The notes beneath the pieces were generated by a model, which was given only the letters and a program-made list of their open reading frames with translations, had not been told where the DNA came from and made no database searches. DNA of 64,000 nucleotides, from positions 21,280,336-21,344,335 of the forward strand of contig CM042962.1 in the NCBI GenBank assembly GCA_023678885.1, given 5' to 3'. The translations under genes were made by a program, and so were the position numbers. Position 1 is the first letter of the stretch. Each line of letters opens with the position of its first letter. Shown piece by piece: positions 47,800-60,180 of the stretch. The stretch is from Pogostemon cablin. Lineage: Eukaryota > Streptophyta > Magnoliopsida > Lamiales > Lamiaceae.

Positions 47800-48897
47800 T
47801 ATATTTTCAAAAAATACTCCACTAAAATACACAATTACTCTCTCCCTCTATGTATACATGTCAAACCTGTGATCGATGTGGAAGGATGGTAACAAACGTA
47901 GTGTTGGTTAGGAACACATTGCACCTGATGATTGGTCTATGAGATGGGTATTTTACTCTTTCGAGATAGGGAGAGATCACTTTGGACTAGCTTCTAGAAA
48001 TGATTATCGACCTTCTTCTATCATACATAGTTGTATGTATCCTGCCAATCAAAACAACTTTAAATCCCCATATTTCTCTAAATTTAAGTTCTAATGTATT
48101 GCTGATATTTCAACATTAATAGAATTCTTATTCTTAAATTATTCCTTGCAACGAGGTCCGTATGAATACATTAAGACTTTGTTCTTTAGAATATAAAAAT
48201 TTACTCATCAAAGCAACAAATAATTACTCTTATAAATAATAAATATTACTTATGTTCAAATTCTAGTTGTTGTAATTTTTGTATGATCAAGTTGAGAAAA
48301 TGACTTATATAATTAACGACAATAAAAATATGACAATGTAAATGACTTATATAATTAATGATAGTAAAAAATTGACACAAAAATTTGAAATAGGTGTACC
48401 TTGTATCCAGTGGCTTCACCATCGGTGAAATCTTGACAAGCTTCCCATTTAATTTGTTTAAATGGTATTGGTTTGTTTTCAGCATAGAATGACGGTGGCG
48501 TATCTAACTGTAACATTAATTAATATTAATTAATCATTAAAAATAATTAGAAGAAAATTCAAAATAATTAAATTTAAAATAATCAAATAATTAATGAATT
48601 AAATAATTACCTCTATTTGCATAATTCAAGGTTTATATGGATCCATAATAGCATTAATAGCGCAAATAGTTTCCCAAGATATTTTCATCATAATCAACAG
48701 TTTTTTTACTAGTAAGAAGCTCCCATATCAATTTCCTCCTTTTATAGTAAAATTTTGCTCTTGCACTACCATCACGTACGCTTTCCCACTGCAACTAAAT
48801 CCAAATGTTACAATTAATTCACTTTTTATAAGATTAATTTAATTTCTTGCAACCAAATTAATTATTTTAAAGATAAATTAACAATATTATTTATATG
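47800..48897. other. Unassigned sequence left of the Copia element
   Basis: Faint minus-strand protein-like stretches (for example WEACQDFTDGEATGYKVHLF near 48400-48450 and ARAKFYYKRRKLIWELL near 48720-48770) are separated by stops. They may belong to the same old gene as the fragments at 46830-47290, but no family is recognised. Confidence 0.3.
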
Positions 48898-50106
48898 TGT
48901 TGGCATTTGATCGTTTAGTTAACGTGAACCGTTAGGGTTCCATGCAAACTAAAACAGTGGAAGCAAGTAATCAAAGTTCGCATTACCTTTCACCATGGTA
49001 TATTGATGAAGAACAGCTGCAGAAAACAACCTATTGATCTTCTAGTATATTCCCAAGTCCAATCTTGACTTCATGTGGGTGACGATCTTCAAGATCTTCT
49101 CAATCTGCTGTTCTCTTTTCCTTCTCACAGTATTAGGCGTGAATTGTAGGGTTACCGGACAGCTGAGATGACTTATTTATAGGCTACAGCAGGGACCAGG
49201 AGAAGAAATTAGAGTTGGGCCTCCATTGGGCTAAAGTATCCAAGTTTAGCCCAAAACTTATACTTAAGTCCACTAATAATAATAATATATACCACTAAAA
49301 TATTATTACTTCACTACCGCTCTAATCTCATAATTACGTTATGGGCTCCTTCTTATTATGAGTCCGTTAGTCTCCTCATGTTTAAGATATACAATGCCCA
49401 TTAATTAATTAAGTTACTGACAACTCAATTAATAAATATCTCATCCGAGAGTAGTACCACTCAACCTCATTATCATGCCGAAATTAATCCACTTGCAAGT
49501 TTTACATGAAATCCTTATGAGCTCCTCAAGAGGACATCATCAACCTATATCGGACATGAATTCCTTCTACAATCAACAACACACCATAGAGACAGCACTA
49601 CTTCCCAACTCACCGAGTTTATTTATTTAATTACATGTAAATCTCACCCATTGATGAATCAAATAAATGCATATTGGCTTACGTGTCGAAGTTATTGTAT
49701 AGGGATTAAGAGCATGAACATCCGTAATAACAGAGATCAAGTTCTTCTATAAGTCAGTATAATTCGAACGACCTCAAGTGGTCCTGCTTAGTACATACAA
49801 AGCATACGAATGTGATTCTATAGTCAAGACAAACTAATACCAAATCACACTACAACCATCCCGATAGATTATCCCCGTCTATCTCGATTGTGAGCATCTA
49901 TTTATACTTTATAAGAAAACTGATAATATGATCTTCTGCGTGTTGTCGCACAATATATTATCTACAATATAAAGTAAGTGGACTTTTGCACAAACATATA
50001 AATAAATTATAATATGCATAACGTTTGATCATATGATTCTCATTTTCAAATAAATTGTTAAAACATTATTCATACAAAATCTAGACTTTTAGTATACACT
50101 CTAACA
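48898..50106 (-). repeat. 3' LTR of the Copia element
   Basis: On the minus strand it starts TGTTAGAGTGTATACTAAAAG and ends atgccaaca. It is homologous to the solo LTR at 33665-34821 in opposite orientation. Confidence 0.85.
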
Positions 50107-50117
50107 ATCTCCCACTT
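50107..50117 (-). other. Polypurine tract of the Copia element
   Basis: The minus strand reads aagtgggagat directly before the LTR start. Confidence 0.7.
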
Positions 50118-50139
50118 ATACTAAAAGACTACGCTGCCA

Positions 50140-50625
50140 TATCTGCTGACACGCATCTAATTCCTATTCCTTCTACATGATCAAACGCTTTCGCTGGAAG
50201 GCTTTTAATAAAAGGATCAGCCAGGTTATCCTCAGATGAAATCTTAGCAACAACAACCTCCCCTCTTTTAACGATGTCTCGTATCAGGTGGTACTTGCGC
50301 TCAATGTGTTTACTCGCCTTATGGGCTCGTGGTTCATTCGAGTTTGCTACTGCACCACTGTTATCACAATAAATTCTTTGGGCAAACCAGGAATCATATT
50401 CAAGTCCATTAAGAATTTCCTAAACCATACTGCTTCTTTAGCTGCCTCAGAGGCTGCAACATATTCAGCTTCCATGGTAGAGTCCGCAACGCATTTCTAC
50501 TTTACACTCCTCTATATTATGGCTCCTCCTCCAAGAGTAAACACATAACCCGAGGTGGATTTACTAGCATTTCTATCTGACTGAAAATCCGAATCAGTAT
50601 AACCCAAATGTAACAAAGTATCTGC
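50140..50625 (-). pseudogene. Copia RNase H, C-terminal part of pol
   Basis: The minus strand reads GYTDSDFQSD, KSTSGYVFTLGGGAI, STMEAEYVAASEAAKEAVW and a decayed tail: the RNase H acidic residues and the Copia-specific KSTSGY phrase. It would degrade RNA in the RNA-DNA hybrid. Stops occur after GGGAII and in the tail. Upstream RT is cut by LTR A3 at 50638. Confidence 0.85.
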
Positions 50626-50637
50626 CCGGTAAAAAAG

Positions 50638-53600
50638 TATGAGCGTTTTCTCAACACAAAATTAATCCTCAAGTATTAAGAATATCAATACTACTTAAGC
50701 AAGCAACCAAGTTAAATATCGAACCCAAAGGACGACGTATTATCAATTTAATTATTTACTAAATTAATTAAGATGAAAGCAGTAAAGTTTGATGGAATTA
50801 ATTAACAACTACTAGACAATTAAATGAAATAACAAATAAAATAAATTAGGAACTAGAAAAATATGAAAGTGAATCTAGTAAGAGAATAGGTAGCTCTAGG
50901 ATAATCTAGTTTCACTCATTAATTTTCCTTTCATGTATCAATGTCCGACTCTGCCTTGTGGAATATGGATACATCAATAAGCCATGCAAATCTACTCTAT
51001 GACACAAGTAAATATGCGTGTAACACGTGTGAATAACCTTGGAGCAAGAGATATACTTCACCCCCTTTCTAGGCACTATACTTATCAATTATTTTCTTGG
51101 CCAATTGGTACTCTAACCCGATATGATCTCCCTTTATAGGTACTATAAAGTTAACCTCTTTATCTTACTTATTAACCCGAATTAGATTCAATTAATAAGT
51201 ATTTATATATGATAGTTCTAATGAAGCTTCGGAGTCTCCTCACTTAGAATCTTAACAAGGAATCATGTTCAGCAGTAAACGCACTCAGTCAACAACCAAG
51301 ATATATATTTAGACTCTATATAACAGTTGAAGATGCACAAAATAACTCTAAATATGGATTAAAAACGCATAATCATATATAAAATAAATCCACAAGTAGT
51401 GTTGTATGGAGTATACACACGAAAGTTCAATTAATTAATTCATAAAAACCTTCAAAAACCCTAGATCTGGGCGTCGTCCCGTCCTTCTCCGTCTTGAATC
51501 CTACTCTTGGTTCTCCTCTTGATTCCACAGACGACTTTTCAAAGTGATGGATGGATGGAGGAAATGATGTGGATAATGATTGGGGGCCCCCTTGTGGGGT
51601 GTAGGATGATTGTGTTGTCTTTTTTTCTCTCCTTGGTGTGATCTGCATCCCCTTTTATACTTTTAAGCTCTTTTAATGGACCTTGAATGGGCTTTTTTAG
51701 ATAAAAACACACAAATACATGCACTGAAGATGTAAAACCCTCACAAATCTGAAAAATTGTGACCTAGTTCGACCAAAGTGGTTCTGGTTGAACTAGATAG
51801 ACCTTGGTCGAACTACGGTCGAATTGAATGTCTGTAAGTGTTTGAATATTTTATACTCACGAGCAAGAATACTAACGTTGTAGAAGTATATACCAAGAAA
51901 TAAAATTATCGAACCCACAGACAGTTTAAGTTTAGATTGAAAGAACACGTTAGCTCGTATTTTTATCTTTTTTATAAGGACGAATGAAAAGGATGATGAT
52001 AATCAAGAACTCAAATCAAATAAAAGAAATCAACATAAAATAGGAGAAAATAAAATGGAGAAATGGTGATGAAGGGCAAGTAGTAAGAAATGGCACAAGA
52101 AACAATTAAAGTGCCTTAGGATTCATTTTATCATGCAAAAGGAATAGACGAGATAGGTATTGGATTAGAGGCGATCACAAATGTATCCAAAGCTCCCTCT
52201 CGGGTTACTAAGGTTTTAGATCTCCTAGAGACTCCCAAATAAACCTAGGATTGATGCCCAACACTAACCTCTTCCATCTAGGTACTAATTAAATTCCAAT
52301 TCTCCCTTAAAATGTACTAATTAGAACTCACTCTCCCTTTTTGCGTACCAGAGCTAACGAATGGATTGATTCCTCTCACCGGGTTCAAATATCCTTTTAG
52401 TCAAATCTAAACCCGATATCTTCTCATGCTATTTCTAATACTTTGGAGGGTCGTTTCTGTCTCACCCCAAGCAATATCCACATGAATTAATATGATGACA
52501 CTTAATTAACATAATCAACAAATTAACCAACAATCTATTAAATTAACATGCTACCCAAATTAACAAACCATGTCAACATATAATTCATGCATCACAAAAC
52601 CCATGAGAAGAAATCAAATACCAAATTATGTCTAAAACATATTTAATTTTCATAATAAAATAAATATTAAGAAATAATCATGTCTCTAACCCCACAAGAG
52701 GGATTAGTCTAGCATAATTAAAGTTACAAAACAAATAAATGATTCATTACAATAATCCATGGAGTCTAATTCAAAGAAAATTACAAAAAGAATTAAAACT
52801 CCCCTTCAATTTAACTTGTTGGAGATCTTCAATTGCTTCTTGAAATTCCTTTTCTTGCTCTTAATTCCAAGTAATTCCAACACTAAGGATAGATGGGTGA
52901 AAGGTTAGAAATGGATTTGTGGAATGATCAAAAGAAAATAAAAAATGTAGAAGGAAGAAAGTAGAAAGAAAGTGTGTGAAGTGTGTGTAGCCTCCAAAAA
53001 GGAAATGAAATTTATTGATAATTATTTTTTCTCAAAATTTGGAAATGAAGGTGTTTATAGTGGTGGAGGTCCAAGGGAATTAGGGCAAAAATTGGATAAA
53101 GGGCTTAAGTGGAGAAATGAGCTTTTTTTGGCTAAAATTTGAATTTGCAGGTTTTTGTTGGAAATTCAACCAGAATATGTGATATTCGACCAGAATTTCT
53201 ATAAAAGCGTGTCACGCTTTTAATAAGGAGCGTTGAATCTCATTTTTCCATGAAATTCGACAAGAATTTTAAGCCATGGTCAAATTTTTGGTCGAATTTC
53301 TCCTCCTGAACCAGTTTCCTGTATTCCGGCACGCTGGAAAATTCAGACGAAATTTTTTCTCTCGGATATTCGACCCGAATATGATAAATTCGGGTCAAAT
53401 TTCTCAATTCTCTGCAATTTTCCATTTTTCTGCAATTTTTCTGAATTTCCAGATGCATCCCTTTCCAAGTTTGATCATTTCAGTGCCATTTCCTATAAGG
53501 ATTTACACACAAATTATATTTCTCTTACGAACATCAATCCAATAAAAATACGGAAATAAACACTAAAAAACACTAAAAATCACATGAATACGACTCTAAA

Positions 53601-54239
53601 ATCTAACTAATTTTCACACTAAACAGTAAGTTGAAATTTCTAGTTAGACTTGACTGCTGTAGTTCGACCAAAATGGCTTGGTTGTAACGGTCGAACTGCA
53701 TGCTCAATATCACCGTTTCACGCATAACTTCAACATCCAAACTCAGATTTGAGTGATTCTTGAGCTCACGCGATCCTCTCTTCCTTGACTTTCTATCTTA
53801 TAAAGAAATCATCGAAACTCCAACATTTGAAGGTATAACAAGCCATGAAATTTGGAACAGCTGTTCTACTCTGCATATCTTGCGCGACGTCACTATTTTG
53901 ATCATAATTTTCTCGTTTGGACTCCGATTGAAGTGTTCTTTACGTCAAATCGATCTTCTCTTTTGTGGATTTCCAACCATATATTACACTTCCAGTTCAA
54001 AGCTCCACACGAATACAGAAAAATTACACAAGTTGAACATGCATTTTTTAGCATTCCTACACAAGTTGCACCTGTTCCCCAACTTTGTACTTTTGATCTT
54101 TTTTCCACCTAAAACACCTCAAACACACCTTTTTCTCATATATATCAAATATAAGACACTTGTGCTAATATATGACAACAATTCTCATAAAAAAGGTGTT
54201 TAATTAGACACTAAAACACGCTTATTTTCACTCTCATCA
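50638..54239 (-). mobile_element. LTR A3 (Athila-like family A) inside the Copia element
   Basis: Homologous to 4261-6232 and 26817-28724, interrupted by solo LTR C; net length is about 1.81 kb. It ends ctctcatca at 54239. Its left end reads TATGAGCG where others read TGATG.GC. Flanks (aaaag, tctac) do not match, and Copia coding on the two sides is not contiguous, so the LTR marks a deletion rather than a simple solo-LTR insertion. Confidence 0.88.
51839..53625. mobile_element. Solo LTR C (1787 bp) inside LTR A3
   Basis: It runs TGTTTGAATATTTTATACTC to CACTAAACA with a perfect 5-bp duplication GTAAG at 51834-51838 and 53626-53630. LTR A3 sequence resumes in register outside. It contains ATTCGACC/GGTCGAAT inverted motifs at 53160-53400. 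The orientation of its parent element cannot be told. Confidence 0.92.
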
Positions 54240-55028
54240 TCTACACACCAAGTGTCAGCAGATACAGCCGCTAAATATGATTCAACAACTTGTAAATAAA
54301 ACTTACCATTCATGTTCCCCTTCAGAAGAGGGCAGTCTGCCTTGTAGTGTCTCGTTTGCTTGCATTTGAAGACTTGCCTCTAGGCTTCTTGACCACACCA
54401 CCCTTTGTCTTCACTTGGTTCACTGGTGCTGAAATTCCTTACTTCTTCTTATTCTTTCCCCTTTCGGAATAGGATAAGCAGCATTTTTAGCAACATGAAC
54501 CTGAGGAGCTCTATGAAATAGTTCTTCCACCGCCACAAGTTCTGTCAGAAGTTCCGCCAACGTATACAAATGTTTGTTCATACCGTAGTTGAGACAAAAC
54601 TGCTCAAAAATCTTAGGCAAGCTTTGAAGTATGATATCGATTTGGGTTTCCCCATCAATTTCAGCTCCAAGAACCTCTAACTCATTGAGTTGGCCCATCA
54701 TCCTAAGGACATGCTCCCTTACGGGAGTGCCCTCTGCCATTTTGATGTTCATCAGTACGGCCATGCCTCGCGATCTAGCAGGTCGGCTCTGGTGCCTGAA
54801 GAGTTCTTTAAGATTATGAATCATATCATAGGCAGAGTTCATAGCTTGATGTTGATGTTGAAGCACATTTGACATAGAAGCCAAAATGTAGCATTTAGCC
54901 ATCCTATCAGCCTTAACCCACCTATTATAAGCAGCTATCTCCTCTTCATTAGATTCATCCGTAGGTTTCAAAGGACATTCCTCAGTGAGTACAAAGATAT
55001 AATCATCACCAGTTAAAACAATGTCCAT
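54240..55028 (-). pseudogene. Copia gag with zinc knuckle and protease start
   Basis: The 202-residue frame from the ATG at 55028 to 54420 is a Copia gag (ILASMSNVLQHQHQAMNSAYDM; HVLRMMGQLNELEVLGAEID; IILQSLPKIFEQF). Beyond a frame change comes a knuckle FKCKQTRHYKADCPLL whose first Cys is Val, then protease start residues TWCVD just before LTR A3. Gag would package the element RNA. The frame is open over its main domain, which is unusual for this window. Confidence 0.85.
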
Positions 55029-55601
55029 GTTTCATTTCCAGTCAACATAATTTGTGCCAGTAAGTTTGTGTTCTTTAAGTATGACATAAAGTGAATTGAT
55101 TGTCATTTGAAAATCCTGAGAATTATAAATAAATAAACAGATCAAACACTTTGAATTTATCAATTTATATTGATTCCCTCAAAACAAAATATAAAAATAA
55201 AATTCACCAACATCTCAAGCACCGTGAGTCTGCATGCCACGTTAGTGTGCACGTATACAAACCCGAACATTTACAAGAGAATATTTTACACTTTAATTTC
55301 ATTCGTCAACCTAACTTCATGACAAAATAATTAATAGTCGGTTCCTTTTTAGTCATGCAAATAACAGCAGTGACTCCGTTGGAGAGGATATTTATTATTT
55401 ACACCTAAGTTAACATATTATTTGATCCCAAATCCGCGGCCCAAGCTTATGTGCCTTACAGTTGGAAAAGTACACACGCGCTCGGATAATTTCCTACAAT
55501 CATCGTAAAGAAGTTTGTACCAGTGATCCGTGAACAAACTAATACGTTGTGGAGGAAGGCCTATTGCCAACACGCAAGTTTACTCACATCACTTACAAAC
55601 T
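55029..55601. other. Leader or flank upstream of Copia gag
   Basis: Non-coding. No TGGTATCAGAGC-type primer site or LTR end was found. Confidence 0.35.
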
Positions 55602-56800
55602 GTAATACCCCAAACATTTATAATTATTTTTACACTATTTTCATAATGCCACTAATATAATTTGTTTTGCTTCTAAAAATTTATAGGAAGAATTGACGGA
55701 AACATCCAAAGTTCAACCGCACTCCTAGCTCTGATAAAATAAGAAGAACACTATTTTGAATTTAAATAGAGAACCGTAAGATACGCAAAATATTTTTACT
55801 AACTTATATAGATATAATAATAATAATAAGTAAATAATAATAATAATAAGTATTTATATATATATATATATACATAATAATAAATAAATAAAATGGATAT
55901 AGGAACCCTATTTTCCAAACTTATTATGTACCTGCAAGCCTTCTAATTAAATTAAATAAAAAAAGGAAAGTAGGATGAAATTTTCAAACCGTAGTAAATA
56001 AATTTCCACATGCTGTAAAGTCTACTTGAATGAATTTTTTTTTAATAAATCGTCTTGCATAACCATAACTCTTCACCCCTCAGTTTAGTATAATATATAT
56101 ATAGTATATTTATAAGCATACATAATTGGTGAGTTTCCATCGCCACCTTCTACTATTATTAATATTAATATTATTATTATTATCTTACCTTATTTATATT
56201 ATTATATCACAATATATTAGTATTATACATATACAAATATCATTTTATGATTTAAAAGGAAGGTCAAGCCTCTGACCTAATCATAAAATGATAACACAAT
56301 ATTTTATTATTATTACTATCATACCTTATTATTAATATTATTATTATCATTTTACAATTTAAAAGGAAGGTTAAGCCTATGACCTAATCATAAAATGATT
56401 ATACAAATTTTTATTATTATACTATTATCACTATCATTATTATTAAATTTCATATTATGAAAGTTATTAAAATTTCAATTCTATTATATTATTACTATCA
56501 CTAATATCATTTTATGATTTAAAAGGAAGACCAAGCCTCTGACCTAATCATAAAATAATAGTACAAATTTTATACTATTATTATTATAATTATTATTACT
56601 ATTACAATAATTTTATCACACTATTACGAAGATTAATGTTTATGATATAAAAGAAAAATGATAAAATTTTGTTCCTACTTAATTAATTATGGGTACAAGT
56701 TTTTTTAAATAAATCATTTGTGCTAGGTGAAGTGGTGGTGAACGGGATGTCGAATCACTCTTCCACTCAAGTTGTAACACTGTATTTTAACAACTCCTTG
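55602..56800 (+). repeat. LTR-like sequence starting TGTAATACCCC
   Basis: The start resembles chromovirus LTR starts, including the one at 30093. There is no matching end or internal region. It contains three hairpin copies and AT-rich (TAATAA)n stretches. Confidence 0.35.
56239..56559. repeat. Three copies of a 54-bp hairpin
   Basis: Copies at 56239-56292, 56346-56399 and 56506-56559. The stem is ATCATTTTATGATT/AATCATAAAATGAT with an inner AGGTC/GACCT stem around aagcctct. Copy three keeps the outer stem with a small change at its end. Confidence 0.9.
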
Positions 56801-57012
56801 TTAATTTTGTGAATCTCCAGCCATTCCCATCTTTATCTTTCTCTATGGTTGTGTCTCAACCCAACTTTTCATGCATTTCTTTCCTTTTCCACCATCTCTC
56901 CTTTTAAATTCAGTTGGCTGCAACATGTTTTGGCTGCCACTCACCACATCATTATTTGTGTTACTTTTCATATTAGTAACTTGTCCATTACAAATCGCTG
57001 ATACTTGTTTAC

Positions 57013-58879
57013 TCAACTTTTTGCAACACCGTCATGCAAAAACAAGGATGCATCTGAATTGGTAGATGCTTTTGCCGCTATTCTTACAAGCAAAAGACAT
57101 ATTTCTTTATAGCGTTGCGTTGCTGCTAATTCGGAATCTCCTTGAACTTCTTTTTCTCTAGCATCATAGATACAACCACTTCGTGCTTGTTTTGTCCATC
57201 TCTTAAGAATATATTGATTAGGCACTAGTTTGATATCTGTGAGATCAAGCACCTTTAAAGCATGACAACACAATATGCCAAATGTTTCAAACTTTCTACA
57301 ACTACACAAGATAAACTTGCTGCAATAATTGAAGGAAACTCTCCATTCTCAAACTTGATCAACAACTGAAATGATGTACTCAATGGATAATTTTCACTTT
57401 TACTCTTCACATAGGCAGCCAAACTTAGATCAAACCCTTCTTGGAACATATCAAAAATTGTGAACGTATATAGTTGTGAAACCTGTCGCAGCATTGGCGA
57501 ATATTGACTTCTCAACTTAAGCACTTTGTGTCGAGAATCAAACTCACACTTCAACTCATTATACCTCTTATTTTCCACAACCCTTCAAAATGCCTAAAGA
57601 ATTGAACAATATTTAAGTTAGGACTCATAAAACTCTTAAAATCTGAATTCATACTTCCACTAATTTGTGTGCTTCGCATGCCCAACGTAATTTTTTTTTC
57701 ATATAACACGCTGCCCATTTCTACTTGATGGTGTAAATTGCAACAACCACTCATTATCCGCATATTGTATGTTGAAAGAAATTTGTTCATGCCCCTTCAA
57801 ATTCTATTTCATCCACATAATTGTACATGCAAGCTTTGAAATCACGTAAAAAGTAAGAGTCATTCTTCATCAAGTTACCTAAGTGCTTAACGTCATTTTG
57901 CATTAAATTCTACGTACGGAGTCCATGGTAAATCTCGGGCATCACTTAACTCAAAGCCTTGGCCATTGCATGATCTTAATCTGTAAAGATTGTTTGTGGT
58001 TTCTTTTTCTTGTGAGCTTCTAAGAATGTATAGAATAACTACTTGAATAAATCAGTTGTTTCATCATACGTCAAAGCTGCCCCAAGTATCACCGCACCTC
58101 TATAGTGATTGAATCCTAAAAATATAGCAAGTGGTCGATGTGCTTTGTTAGTGCAGTACGTATTGTTTACAGAAATCACATCACCAAAAAACGAAATCAA
58201 TAAGCATTTTTGCATCTGCCCAGAAAACATTTGTTATTTGTTCTTCTGAATCCATTTGATACATATAATAAAAGGAGAGATTTTCCAACAATTGTTGCTC
58301 AAAATATTTCAACAAACATCCTACTTCTCAATACATCATGCTTTTTTGTCTTTTTGTACGAGGATAATTCTTTTGATCCAGGTGGGTGTATCCAAGATTT
58401 TTTCTTCCTCCCACTGGCTTACTCATTAATTGGAATGAATCTCGTTGATTAAACCCGGAATCATCTGCTAATTCAATCTCTTGAACTTGAACTTCAAATA
58501 ATTTACGATGGCAAGCCAGCATGTGGGTTGTCTCTGCAAGTTGAAGTTCATGATTATGATCTTCAATGAATTCATGAATCTTAAGTTTTTTGTTGGCACA
58601 TGTGAGTGATATTCTGGCTTTGCAATTAGTTCTTGTCTGTTGTCGAGGTTTCACGGTTAGAATGTCTCTTTTGTCATCTTTTCGAAGACCTCCTTTGTAA
58701 CAAGCAAATCTACAAGACGTAATAGAGCCATATTTCTTACTTTTATTGGTGTACTGTTTTCTAGCCCCAAATCTAATCTTTTGACTATAATCAACCCAAA
58801 ATTTCTAGACAGTGTCTACACTATCGAATTTCATCCCTTCTCTTAGTTTTAACTCTGTTTCATTTTCTTGATTTTCCAT
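57013..58879 (-). pseudogene. FAR1/FHY3-related (MULE transposase-derived) pseudogene
   Basis: Minus strand from the ATG at 58877-58879. It has a FAR1 DNA-binding domain (CRFACYKGGLRK, CKARISLTC, FIEDHNHELQL, to about 58480), a MULE transposase-like domain (PLAIFLGFNHYRGAVILGAALTYDETTDLF, 58039-58170), and a SWIM zinc finger (CSCRKFETFGILCCHAL, about 57250-57310) with a conserved tail to 57013. Members are light-signalling transcription factors or Mutator-like transposases. The position of the first catalytic Asp reads Asn (ISVNNTY). Stops near 58807, 58330 and 58040 and several frameshifts inactivate it. It is intronless; no terminal repeats were found, so host gene versus transposon origin is open. 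Confidence 0.85.
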
Positions 58880-59528
58880 GAATCCTGAGTTACTTGTTAC
58901 TTCACACAGCCTCTGAGATAAACTTGTTTGAGTAGTGTTGATGAATATTTTCAGTTATCATCACATCGCGAGTAAATAGAGAGCGATAGTTTTATCATGG
59001 GAAAGAGTAAATAGAGAATGATAGTTTTCATCGCATCGCGGGAAACAAAGCATAGATATTTGATGTTTTCCTTATTTGAAAGCTTAATTAAACAAAAATA
59101 TATTACATGGATATATGATCAACTGTATATTTGATGAGTGGCGTAGATTTACAAAAATGTACGAAAATTGTCTTTCTCTCAAATGGAGAGGATCCAGGTC
59201 CTGATGTGATACTTAATTCTAATTAGGATTCCTAATATTTACACTTCACTAATAACTAATAATGTGATTTTCTTAATAATTTGGATAAGATAAGATAAAC
59301 ATAATGTGAAAATAGGTATTTTTATTAGATATATGAAATATTATTATATTAATATATTTTAAATAACTAATTAAATCAATAAAAAACACGCAAGGAAAGG
59401 TATTAATTATAATCTCGCTTAGTAGTTTTTTATTTATATTTTTAATCTTTGTTTTTTATTATTGTTTAATTAATAATTTTTAATTTAAATCATTCTAATT
59501 GGATGATGCCCATGTTAACTTAATTAAA
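58880..59528. other. Unassigned sequence upstream of the FAR1-like pseudogene
   Basis: A short imperfect direct repeat (agtaaatagaga.cgatagtttt.atc) lies at about 58972-59035. Otherwise it is AT-rich and featureless. Confidence 0.4.
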
Positions 59529-59901
59529 TAGACCATCGCTAAAATGCTCGTGCTCGGCTAGGCTCGATAGAGCTCGATAATAATATTATTAAAATAAATA
59601 TTATATAATGATAATTATGTATATTAATATAATAATTATTAAATGTAATATTAAATATATTAATTAAAATTCGACTCGTTAGGCTCGAAAGCTCGTTTAG
59701 GCTCGAAAGCTCGACTCGTTTTCCTTAAATGAGTCGAGCTGAGCTCGAGCTCGAGTTTGCATGAGTAATTTTCGAGTCGAGCTCGAGCTCGCTCGTAAGC
59801 TGGTTATCAAATCGAGCCGAGCTCGAGCTCGACTCGATAACTACTCAAGCCGAGCTCGAGTATGCACTACTCGAGCTCGCTCAGCTCGTTTTACAGGCCT
59901 A
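59529..59901. mobile_element. Possible hAT-like element with GAGCTCG repeats
   Basis: Dense GAGCTCGAGCTCG and GGCTCGA motifs in both orientations at 59546-59580 and 59669-59890. The ends tagacc...aaaatgctcg and cgttttacaggccta are similar when inverted. No target duplication was found. Confidence 0.45.
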
Positions 59902-60032
59902 CTTTTCGCGGATTGCAGATTAGTCCAAACTTTTTAATATTTATAATAAGTTCTTGACATTCAGCCCATTTTGCAAATCAAGACATCAGACAGCTGGATA
60001 CCTACCCGCAGTGACGGAGGGAGTTAATGACC

Positions 60033-60054
60033 GGGGGGGGGGGGGGGGGGGGGG
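60033..60054 (+). repeat. Poly-G run, 22 bases
   Basis: An uninterrupted G homopolymer near the left terminal repeat of the hAT-like element. The exact length may be affected by sequencing. Confidence 0.9.
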
Positions 60055-60121
60055 CGCTGGCTCCCCCTGGAAATTTAGTAATTTTAATTATATATATAAA
60101 AAGTTTACTGCAAGTCTTTCC

Positions 60122-60180
60122 TAGCTTGGTGGCTGAACACTCCTTTTCGAGACTCGAAGTCCCAAGTTCGAGTCACGATC
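60122..60180 (+). ncRNA. tRNA-like patch
   Basis: TAGCTTGGTGG (A-box-like) and AGTTCGAGTCA (B-box-like) lie 34 bases apart, inside the hAT-like element. No cloverleaf was established. Confidence 0.25.

Larger units (their letters stand above)
48898..55028 (-). mobile_element. Copia retrotransposon with pol replaced by LTR A3
   Basis: In minus order: gag (55028-54420), zinc knuckle (about 54330-54400), the first protease codons (TWCVD near 54245), then LTR A3, then the end of RT/RNase H (50625-50140), a polypurine tract and the 3' LTR (48898-50106). Integrase and most of RT are missing. The 5' LTR was not found to the right of gag. Confidence 0.8.

Noticed and set aside
50633..54244. Target-site duplication for LTR A3
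   Set aside because: The five bases on each side do not match, and the Copia gene is not contiguous across the LTR.
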